Assembly: GCA_948567375.1 (NCBI GenBank)
Contig: CAOYZS010000005.1
Coordinates: forward strand, 992,001 to 1,056,000
Length of the DNA: 64,000 nucleotides
From: Lunularia cruciata
Taxonomy: Eukaryota; Streptophyta; Marchantiopsida; Lunulariales; Lunulariaceae
Reading direction: 5' to 3'
Below, piece by piece: positions 11,133 through 20,028 of the stretch (position 1 is the first letter of the stretch; every line of letters starts with the position of its first letter). The notes under the pieces were generated by a model. It was given only the letters and a program-made list of their open reading frames with translations. It searched no databases and had not been told where the DNA came from. The translations under genes were made by a program, and so were the position numbers.

Positions 11133-12158
11133 GTGGTAGCAAGATTAGAAGAAGAGAACTTGGAGTTGAAGAGGAGTGTAACCCAAGGTGAGGAGGAGAG
11201 AGAAGTACTACGAGCGGAGGCAGTAGAGAGATGTCAGGTAATTGAAGACCTGAAGAGGGAAGTGAGCTATAGAGAAGATCTTGCGAGGAAGAGTGACATA
11301 GCAAGAGAGAGACAGGTAGCTGAATATGAAATCTTGAAGCAGCAGTTTGCTGATTCAAGAGTAGAGCTTATCCATGCTATGACGAGGGTAGCAGCGAAGG
11401 ATCAAGAGCTTGATAGAATGATGGAGAGTATGGAGGAGAAGAAGCAACTTTGGCAACGAGAGTTGGCTGCACGATATAGAGAAGAAGAGAGATTACGAGA
11501 GTTACTTCATAATCAGGAAGAGAAGGTTGTGCAGAAGGAGAAGGAGAAAGAGACGGTGAAAGCCGAGTTCGAGATAGAGTTGGCAATGTACCAAGAGGAA
11601 TGGCTTGCAGATCGGGAACGAGAAAGGAAGACAAGATTGGAGCCATTGCAGGAGATAATCCTCAGGGTGAATGCGATATTAAGTACAAAGGTCAGCGTTC
11701 GAATTGAAGAAGCGGGTCTGCACGAATTGAAGTTGTTGGTGCAGGAGTCGAGGCGAAGACAAGCAAAAGACACTGAGATGAATGCCTTGTTAATCAAATT
11801 AAGAACTCATGTAGACAGAAAGGTTTTGGAGGCAGAGGATAACATTTCAATTAGATTAGACTTAGTGAAAGTAGAGCTAGAAAAACTTTGGAAAGATGTT
11901 AAAGCAAAACCCGAAGTAGATAACATAGGAGTCCAAATGTCTTCGGAGTTGCCCTCAGAGACATTAGAGAAGAGTGGGTCGGGAGATAAGGAGTTAGATA
12001 GATTACCCACTAGTGGAATTTCAGATCACGAAAGAGAATTGCTGGATCTGGTAGAAGAAGTAGAAGGTCTGAAACCCGAGGAAAATGTAGTAAGAAGTAA
12101 GATTACTTCGGGTTCGGGTTTGAAAGCCGAAGAAGAAGTAGACATCGGATCGGAGTAG
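11133..12158 (+). pseudogene. U3 coiled-coil ORF, second part (L5)
   Basis: This is the 341-codon continuation, in the same frame, after the single stop at 11130. Residues 1-~210 are a classic coiled coil dominated by Glu, Lys, Leu, Arg and Gln (AEYEILKQQFADSRVELIHA, then LWQRELAARYREEERLRELL). The most conserved block of the whole family follows (LHELKLLVQESRRRQAKD, then VDRKVLEAEDNISIRLDLVK). The tail has LEKSGSGDKELDRLPTSG and the terminal EEEVDIGSE before TAG. No membrane segment, signal peptide or zinc motif is visible, so it is not an envelope-like glycoprotein. A scaffold or oligomerising role is possible but unproven. Confidence 0.8.
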
Positions 12159-12274
12159 AAACTGATTTGAGATTTGAAGAGACAGATATGAAGAGGTGCA
12201 TTGTCATTTTGGATCTGCAGGTTAGAAAGGTTGTTGTAGAATGGTACAGTTGTTAGAATTGTCAATTTGTTCAC

Positions 12275-12282
12275 TATTTAAG
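12275..12282 (+). promoter_or_regulatory. LTR TATA box for genomic RNA (L5)
   Basis: TATTTAAG lies 117 bases after the U3 ORF stop. The same box occurs at the same place in L6 (16133-16140), L7 (23105-23112) and the E10 5' LTR (37923-37930). It would put the ORF in U3, upstream of the genomic RNA start. Confidence 0.6.
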
Positions 12283-13020
12283 AGTGGCATTCGCAGTCAA
12301 ATGTTGTTCAGTGCTCATTATTTCTGAGAATAGATAAAGCAAAGTGCTGTGAAGCAGTGCTCGTCGCTTGAGCTTGATTCCGAGTATCAACTTTGCAATT
12401 GTGTTTGTGAGTGTGTGAAGAAATTCAAAGTGCAAGTCATTGTGCTTGTTGGATGTTGGATTCCACAACCGTGATCTTCATTCTGTGTGTTTGATCCTGA
12501 GTGAAGTGCAATCGGAGCAATGCCTTGACAGATCTGAGAGGAATTGTAGTGTTGGTAGTATTTTGCATTTGTGAGTGCAGTGCAAAGTTGATGTGAAGCA
12601 ATTTTGATCGAGGAAGTTGTGCCTTCAGTGGAGGGGTGGAACACAATTTTGAGACAAAGTCGTTTTGCAGTGAAGTGCCGTTCTCAAGAGAGCCTGAATC
12701 ATCACAATCAAGATTGTTTGGAAAGATTTGATGGAGTTGTGATTAAGGAGTGTTAATTTGTGACAAGACTGCGAATCAGTGCTTGTTACTCTCTTCTGGG
12801 TGTGGTTTCTACCTGAGAGACTAAAGAAGAACTCAAGAAGAACTGAAAGTGTTACTTTGCTTTGTGTTTGGACATTTCTGACTCGTATCTTTGCGGGAAC
12901 GAACTTTACTTACCCGATTACCGCAAAAGTGATATTTGTCGGGTTGTCACAATTGTAAATCAAAGTGAAGGTATGTAAGAATTGGTAGAAGAGTTGGAAC
13001 TGGTAGAACCCAAAGGTAGA

Positions 13021-13025
13021 GAAGG
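13021..13025. repeat. Target-site duplication of solo LTR L6
   Basis: GAAGG at 13021-13025 faces AAAGG at 16733-16737, one mismatch, just outside both L6 termini. Confidence 0.8.
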
Positions 13026-13412
13026 TGTGGTACCCACATTTTATTTTTTTTCATAGTTTTGAAGAAGAAGTGTATAGAAGAAGTTGTATTGCACCTATAT
13101 GGCATCAAAAGGTGAAGAATGGTGTCTTTGGGTTGTAATCCAAGGAAAAGTGACTTTGTGTCAAAAGGTGAGGTACTCGGATTTGCCCTATCAACATGCA
13201 ACTTGAAGTAAGGAGACTTTGGCTCGGGAGGTGCTCAACCCGAGGCGAGGATAGTGTAATAACTTTCCTTTGGGGTTCGACATTCAAGAAGGTACCATGC
13301 ACATAAATGGCTGGCCTATGAGCGGGAGGAAATTGATAGTGATAGGAGCATGAAAGAGGTGTGATTTCTTGGTAGAAACTCGAAGTGAAGATAGACGGAG
13401 AAAGCGCTCCAC

Positions 13413-13419
13413 TATAAAA
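13413..13419 (+). promoter_or_regulatory. TATA-like box before U3 ORF (L6)
   Basis: TATAAAA lies 27 bases before the ORF ATG at 13440, the same spacing as in L5 and L9. Confidence 0.42.
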
Positions 13420-13439
13420 TTCAGGCTAGAGATGAAGTG

Positions 13440-16004
13440 ATGACAAGTAATTTTCCATTGCCTTTAAGGAGTCGTCCTGTGGGAGATCATGGGAAGGGAA
13501 TTGTAGTAGAACACACACTAGTGTTTTGAGAGGAAGTTAGGAAAGTTAGTCTAGGAATCAGTTAGAAAAGTAGCCACTCACCCAAAGTAGAGGAGAGTAA
13601 GATGAGAGGTGGGAAGAACTTTGAATTTGTAGTGAGAAATCATGCAATTTGGAGATTAGATATGATTGCTAAAATCAAAGTCTTGAGCAGGCTTTGGATC
13701 ACATTCTTGGCATGGAACTGGAACATTAGCTTTCCAGGGTTTAAGACTGAGATCATCAAGAGTAAATGTCTCAATGGCCCTGAGGAAGAAGGGAAGAGAG
13801 GAAATCTGGCTCGATGGATAGAGTTGGATTGGAGATTAGTACTCAGAATAGAGGCAGGTGATGAGCAAGGATCCACATTCTTGGGGAAAGGAGAAGTAGA
13901 TGAAGAAACCTAAGAATAGAGAGATGCCTTCTCTTCAAAATGCACAAAGAATGGCTACAAAGTTGAAAGCTATAAAGACCCTGTGAGGAGAGGCATTGTA
14001 AGTGCAATGATAACTATCTTCAAGCCGGAGAGAATGACTTATGTGATGAAACATCAAGCGGTGTTCTTCCACAAGATGTTTGCAGGGGAGCTGATCAATT
14101 GGGCAAAGTGCTTTCATCAGCACACAAGGCAGATGGTGTGGAACTTGCGAGACAAGTTGCCTCCATACTACATTGTGCCGTTTGCAGCCCATTTCTACTT
14201 GGGACTGAACTTGTTGATTGCGGTGGAGAGATACAAGATGGTATTGCACTTCCATCCTAATTTGAGAAGAGATGTTGATGCGGAGGAGCAGTAGTACATC
14301 TCGCAGATAAAGAGCAATGAGGAGTACTACTTGCAGATGGAGCAAAGTGTGCAATTGAAGGTGAACACTCCAAAGTCAAAGAAGAGGAGTAGACAAGGAG
14401 AAGAAGAAGAAGTAGCAGCGATGAGACCTCAGAAGACGAGGAAGGTAAACTTGAGGAAAGACTTGGTGGTAATTGCGTCATTGGGTGAAGAATCAAAAGG
14501 GAAGGCCAAGTGCTAGTCAGAAGACTCAAACAAGGAGGAAGAACCCAAATTCACGTTGCAGAGTGGGGAGACGAGCAGTGAGAGTGAAGATAGAGTGGAG
14601 ATGCAATTGGTACCCAAGGAAGAAGAAGGAAAGATGGAAATGGAAGAAGAAGGTAACCCAAAACAAGAAGATGAAGTTCTAGCGGAGGAGAAGAGAGTGA
14701 CCATTCAGAGATAAATTCATTCCAAAAGAAAGGCAAAGTATGAAGCGGGACCAAGTAAGGTAAGAGAAGTGGAGAGTGGAAGTTTGGGGAGCAAAGAATC
14801 CATTCCAATCAAGCGATTGCGGCAGAGAAGGCAAGTGTTGAGTGAAGTAGAGGCAAAGAAGGAGGAAAGTCCGCAAGCAGAGGTAAAGTAAAGTGAAGGA
14901 GTAGAGTATTTGTGGAAGGTGGTGTGCCCATTGTTAACAAAGTTGGAGCAAAAGAAGAAGGAGATGCAGTCAAACTATTCGAAAGTGAGGACTGTGTTGC
15001 AGGTGTTAGCAAAATTAGAAGAAGAGAACTCAAAGTTGAAGAAGAGTATAATCCGAGGTGAGGAGGAGAGGGAAGTACTATGAGTAGATGTAGTAGTACA
15101 AAATCAGGTAATTGAAAATTTAAAGAAGGAAGTGGGGAGTAGAGAGAGAATAATAGATCAGAATGTCATAGCAAGGGAAATGTAGATAGCGGAGTATGAG
15201 ATTTTGAAACAGTAGTTTGATTCACGATTAGAAATTATTCATGCTATAGCAAGAGTAGCAGAGAAGGAGCAAGAGCTTGATAGAGTGATGGAGAATGTAG
15301 AAGAGAAGAAGCAACTCTAGCAGAGAGATTTCACAGTGAGATATAGAGAAGAAGAGAGATTGCAAGAGTTACTTTGTAATTTGGAAGAGAAGATCGCTCA
15401 AAAGAGAAGGAGAAGGAGATAGTGAAAGCTGAGTTTGAGGCAGTTTTGGCCCTATTTAGGGAAGATTGGCTTGCAGATCAAGAACAAAAGAGAAGAATGA
15501 GACTTGAGCCATTGAAGGAGATTGTGACAAAGATGAACGCGATGCTGAGTACAAAAGCCAGCATAAGAATTGAAGAAACAAGATTGCACGAGTTGAAGTT
15601 GTTAGTGCAAGAGACGAGGAGGAGAAATGCAAAGGATAAGGATTTGAATGCCTTGCTTATTAGTCTCAGAGCTTGTGTAGATAGGAAGATATTAGAAAAT
15701 ATCATGATCCAATAAGATTTAGTAAATTGGAGATAGATAAACTTGGAAGGATGTAAGAGCAAAGCCCCAAGTAGATGAAGTAGGAGTACAAATATCTTTG
15801 GAGTTACCATTGGAGATATTAAAGAAGAGTGGGTAGGGAGATAGAGATTTAGAAGGATTGCCAATGATAAGAATTGTAGATCAGGCAAAAGAAGTGTTAG
15901 AATTGGTAGAGGAATTTGTAGTTGTGAAGCCCGAGGATAAAGTAGTGAGTGAAGTTACTTTGGGATTGGAAGTTGAGGAAGAAGTAGACATCAAATCAGA
16001 GTAG
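13440..16004 (+). pseudogene. U3 coiled-coil ORF (L6), decayed
   Basis: It is collinear with the L5 ORF from ATG 13440 (MTS, then a stop where others have an amino acid) to TAG 16002-16004. Open pieces include 13602-13913 (N-terminal region with TFLAWNWNISFPGF), 13983-14294 (MKHQAVFFHKMFAGELINWA and HYIVPFAAHFYLGLNLL) and 15422-15715 (coil with RLHELKLLVQETRRRNAKD). Several stops, many from CAG to TAG changes (14292, 15320), and at least two frameshifts break it. CAG is present where L5 has its stop. Confidence 0.78.
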
Positions 16005-17587
16005 AAACAATTTTGAGATTTGAAGAGACAGAAATGAAGGGGTGGATTGTCATTTTGGATCTACAGGTAGGAAGAGTTGTTAGGAAGTGGTACATTAGGT
16101 AGATAACTGTCAATTGCTTTATTATTTAAGCAGAGAATTTGCAATAAAGTGTTGTTCAGTATTCATTATTTTTGAGAATAGGTAAAGCAAAGTGTTGATT
16201 CTAGTGCTCGTCACTTAAGCTTGATTCCGAGTATCAACATTGTGATTGTGTTTGTGAGTGTGTGGAGAATCTTGAAGTGCAAATCAATGTGCTTGTTGGA
16301 TGTTGGATTCCTTAGCCTTGATTTTCATTTTGTGTGTTTGATCTTGAGTAAAGTGCAATTGGAGAAATGCCTTGATAGATCTGAGAGGATTTGTAGTGTT
16401 GGTAGTATTTTGCATTTGTGAGTGCAACATAGTGTTGATGTGAAACAATTTTGATCAAGGAAGTTGTGCCTTCAATGGAGGGGTGGAACACAATTCTGAG
16501 ACAAAGTCGTTTGTAGTGAAGTGCCATTTTCAGGAAAATCTGAATCATCACAATCAAGGATTTTTGGAAATATTTGATGGAGTTGTGATTAAGGAGTGTT
16601 AATTCGTGACAAGTTACTTGCTACTCGATTCTGGGTGTGGTTTCATATTTGACCAATTCTGAATTGTATCTCTGCGGGAATGAACTTTACTTACCTGATT
16701 ACCACAAAACTGATATTTGTCAGGTTGTCACAAAAGGGCAAGAACTTTCCTTGGGTTTAGAAGCCAAAGTCAAGGTAGACATCAAATCAGCTTAGGACAG
16801 TTTTGAGATAGGAAGAGGTAGATATGAAGAGGTGGTTTGTCATTTTGGATTTGTAGGTTGGTAAAGTCATTAAGGAAGCAGTTTAGGAAGTTAGATAATT
16901 GTTAAGTGTGTCTGCCTATTAAAGGGGGCATTCGTAGTGTGTTGTTGTTCAGTATTCATTTTCCTGAGAAAAGATAAAGTGAAGTGCTGATTTTAGTGCT
17001 TGTCACTTGAGCTTAATTCCGAGTATCAACTTTGTGTTTTTGTTTGTGAGTATGGAGAGATATTCAAAGTGCAAGTTAGTGTGCTTGTTGGATGTTGGAT
17101 TCCACAACCTTGATCTTCATTTTGTGTGTTTGATCCTAAGTGAAGTGCAATTGAAGCAATGCCTTGACAGATCTGAGAGGAATTGTAGTGTTGGTATTAT
17201 TTTGCATTTGTGAGTGCAGTGCTGAATTGATGTGAAGCAATTTTGGTCGAGGAAGTTGGGCCTTTAGTGGAGGGGTGAAACACAATTTTGAGTTGAAGAT
17301 GTTTCACAATGAAGTAGCCATTTTTTTATGGACTTAATCATCACAATCAAGATTGTTTGGAAAGATTTGTGATTAAGGAGTGTTAATTTGTGAAGAAACA
17401 AAGAGTCAATGCTTTTTACTCTCTTTTGAGTGTGGTTTCTACCTGAGAGATTAAAGATGCAACCAAGAAGAACTTATGTAGTTACTTTGCTTTGTATATG
17501 GAAATTTTTGAATCATATCTCTATGGGAATGAACTTTACTTACTTGATTACTACAAAAGTGATATTTGCCAGGTTGTCACATGATTT

Positions 17588-17605
17588 TGGTGCCACTGCC
17601 GAGGA
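17588..17605 (+). other. Primer-binding site of E4
   Basis: TGGTGCCACTGCCGAGGA starts 6 bases after the LTR end. It pairs with a tRNA 3' end of the form TCCTCGGCAGTGGCACCA. Tat/Ogre elements use a very similar tRNA-Arg site (TGGCGCCGTTGCC...), so tRNA-Arg is the likely primer. Confidence 0.8.
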
Positions 17606-17619
17606 TACAAATCTTGGAA

Positions 17620-19675
17620 GTGGAAGAATCTAAAGCCAAATTTTAAACAAGGTTTCTAACCAATATGAATGTTTGCATTGAGAGAACAACGGGAAGAGAG
17701 AGAGAGAGTTCAAAGATGAACTTTGCATCATGAAGAAGAAGAATGCTAGAAAATCTAATCTACTTATGATGAAACCAAACGGAAGGCATTGGACTTTCAA
17801 CTTGTTCACAAGTTCAAGAAGCCTTGCAAGAACTTGAACAAAAGAAATGTGAAGGAGGACTGTAAGGCTACTTTTTGTCTCCATGAAGAAGAAGAAGAAA
17901 GAAGCCAATGGGCAAACACACTTGTTATGATCCAGTACACCAACTTCCCCTAAAGCTGTAAAGGAAGTCAAATTTATAAAGAAATTTATTCATGAAAAGA
18001 CAACATGAATCTTAATGGAAGAAGAGTGCCAACATCTCTTACAAACAATTCCTCGATTGGCTCAAGCGAATTTCTGAGAGCACTCTGAAAGTGTTGAAAC
18101 TCTTACTCCATTTCCAATCAAAGTCAACCTCATCAGAGAAGAAGAATCTATCAATGAAGAACCCACTTTGAACTTGACTAATTGGAACCCCTGGGCTATC
18201 AACACGACATCAATACCAGCCAGTTCCTTGGGTCCATCAAGTTCAACCTTACCTCAGTCAATTCCTCAAAGCCAAACAATGACTTTGTTACCTATCACCT
18301 GACATGCCTATCAGAAGTATAAGAGGACAGAACAAGACAAAGACCCTAATGAATTTGTCAAAGAATTCAAAGTCATTTCCTTTGCCAACAAGTAACATGA
18401 CTCTATGGATTGCCTGGGGGTTTTTCTTGAGTCTGCTCCAAAAGATGGCTCAGAGTTGGTATATGCATGTAACCCAAAAGGGGTTCATATCAGTTGATAG
18501 AGAAAACTTGAGAAACAATTTCTTGGAATGATTTTGTGAAGTTGATTACAACACGAGTGTCTTCACGACACTCAATGGTCTAGATAGAGGAAAGAAGGAG
18601 AAGTTGAGAGACTACTCTAAGCGGTTCATGGCCCTTTTGAATCGTGTCCCAAAGCAATTTAGGGTGGTGGGTTACTCCGATGCCCAAGCCATTACTTGGT
18701 TCCTAAAAGGACTATCAACAAAGATTCACATCTTTGCCAAGGAGAGGAATGTAACTTCCCTGGACAAAGTCCTCAAAGATGTCACTTGGTACGAGGTGGC
18801 TCACTCTCATTCTTTCGCTATCCTATGGAATCGGGAGAAGAAAGGCAAGAAGCCTAGACAAAGAGCTTCTCGTAGCACATCCCCTTCTTCCAAGGAATCC
18901 TCCACATCTTCAAGTTCTTCTTCAAAATCCGACAAAGAGTCAAAGCCAAGAAGAATACAAAGACACAAAGGAAATAAACTATTGACACGGCCAACAAAAA
19001 GTGTACGTAAGGCTGACAACAAGCTAGATACTCTTATAAAGAGTTTGCAAATTTTAAGATCTAGATGATTGGGACAAAGGACCAAAGGAAGCCTCCTTCA
19101 TTTGAAAGATCAAATGTACGGTGCACAACGTGTGGCAAGTCAGGCCACACAAACACAGAATGCAACACTCGTAATGCATTTCTAGTGCAGCAGATTGATT
19201 GGGTTCCAAGATGGAACCAAGAAGAGGAAGAGGAGGTGGTGTACCAAACCCAAGAAGTACAGCCTTAGGCAAGCACATCATACCAAGTTCTGAGGTATGG
19301 ACCAAGGGAATATAACCCTAATGCTCCTCCATGAAGACTACCAATGGGTAACCAAAATCAGCCCCAAAACATTGCACTAGGGGCATATTACAATTGTGGC
19401 TCAATGGGACATTGGTCTCCAAACTATTTAGAGCTAGGATGGCAAATTAGGTATGTCTCTTTATGTGGGAATTGTAAAGGATGAGGTCATACTGGCAGCC
19501 AGTGTCCTCATCCACCCAACCTAAAGCCACTTGTAAAATATGTACAGACCTCAACTAAACATGCAAAAGGCAAAAGAGGATATTGTGGTAAATTGTATAA
19601 CACTTGAGGAAGAGTGACCTCAAGAAGGGAGCCCGGCTCTGGAAGGAGAATGGATGGACCTCAAAGTTAGAAATG
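17620..19675 (+). pseudogene. gag: gag of E4, decayed and cut off
   Basis: The + strand encodes the capsid polyprotein: a Lys/Arg-rich N-terminus, the capsid region (FMALLNRVPKQFRVVGYSDA, then FAKERNVTSLDKVLKDV at 18604-18830), a Ser-rich linker and three CCHC zinc knuckles. Knuckle 1 (CTTCGKSGHTNTEC, ~19110) is intact. Knuckle 2 (~19390) has Tyr in place of the last Cys. Knuckle 3 (~19470) contains a stop. Stops and frameshifts occur throughout. At about 19676 it runs abruptly into a - strand LTR, so protease and pol of E4 are missing. Confidence 0.8.
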
Positions 19676-20028
19676 ACAAAATACAAAGCAAAGGAACAAT
19701 CTCAGTTCTTCTTGGTTGCATCTTTAATCTCTCAGGTAGAAACTACACCCAAAAGAGAGTAACAAGACTGACTTGCAGTCTCATCACAAATTAACACTCT
19801 TAATCACGTATCCATCAAATCTATCCAAACAATCTTGATTGTGATGATTTAGTCTCTTCCAAAAACAACACTTCATTGCAAAATGACTTCACCTCAAAAT
19901 TGTGTTCCACCCCTCTATTGAAGGCACAACTTCCTTGATTGAAATTGCTTCACATCAACACAATGCTGCACTCACAAATGCAAAATATTACCAATAGTAC
20001 ATTTCCTCTCAAATCTATCAAGGCATTG
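19676..20028 (-). mobile_element. L8, left piece (R/U5 tail of E8 3' LTR)
   Basis: This is the reverse complement of the LTR tail, from the block next to the U5 end to the AGGCATTG site where solo LTR L7 was inserted. About 90 bases of the LTR end are missing at the join with E4 gag. It continues at 23790 on the other side of L7 with no lost base. Confidence 0.85.
20024..20028. repeat. Target-site duplication of solo LTR L7
   Basis: CATTG at 20024-20028 faces CATGG at 23785-23789 (one mismatch). The host LTR reads straight across once one copy and L7 are removed. Confidence 0.85.

Larger units (their letters stand above)
9171..12951 (+). mobile_element. L5: giant solo LTR (3.78 kb, +)
   Basis: This LTR starts TGTGGTGCCCACA at 9171 and ends GGGTTGTCACA at 12951, with perfect ATTGT duplications and no gag or pol. 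It is the clearest proof that the long ORF belongs to the LTR. Order: leader 9171-9584, U3 ORF 9585-12158, TATTTAAG box at 12275-12282, R/U5 tail to 12951. It is rich in CpG (CCCGAAG, TCGGATCGG), unlike L4 around it, so it is one of the younger insertions. It was reduced to a solo LTR by recombination. Confidence 0.95.
13026..16732 (+). mobile_element. L6: giant solo LTR (3.71 kb, +)
   Basis: It starts TGTGGTACCCACA at 13026 and ends CAGGTTGTCACA at 16732, with a 5-base duplication carrying one mismatch. It lies in the tail of the L4 ORF only 70 bases right of L5. Leader 13026-13439, ORF 13440-16004, TATTTAAG at 16133-16140, R/U5 tail after that. CpG sites are largely lost and the duplication has diverged, so it looks older than L5. 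Confidence 0.92.
7054..16795 (+). pseudogene. U3 coiled-coil ORF of L4, split by two solo LTRs
   Basis: The ORF begins around Met 7054 (MTSEFPLPLQSH, the family start). It continues through the N-terminal region (TFLTWNWNLSFPNF near 7330, then DGPATVEKRGN and KNGYKVEMYRDPVQRSIVGA), the hinge and the coil (8340-9160), where solo LTR L5 cuts it at 9170. About 70 bases follow at 12957-13025, then solo LTR L6, then the last codons at 16738-16795, ending VDIKSA before TAG. Several stops and frameshifts are present. The ATCAAATCAG tail, against ATCGGATCGG in young copies, shows loss of CpG. Confidence 0.75.
6621..17581 (+). mobile_element. L4: 5' LTR of E4 (+), host of L5 and L6
   Basis: This + strand LTR starts at 6621 (TTTGGTACCCACA, one base changed) and ends at 17581 (AGGTTGTCACA), right before a primer-binding site, so it is a 5' LTR. 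Two solo LTRs are inserted in its ORF. Without them and their duplications it measures about 3.46 kb. The leader 6621-7019 is non-coding. The tail 16796-17581 holds the R/U5 part, with GTAGTGTTGGTATTATTTTGC and TGTGGTTTCTACCTGAGAG blocks shared by all copies. It lies in the E3 integrase. Confidence 0.85.

Noticed and set aside
10627..11358. Long antisense frames over the coil (for example 10627-11358 on -)
   Set aside because: They are Leu/Ser/Pro-rich mirror images of GAA/GAG-rich coding sequence and are not kept between copies.
17690..17712. AG microsatellite as a regulatory GAGA element
   Set aside because: It is a short AGAGAG run inside decayed gag coding sequence and is not found at the same place in E8 or E10.
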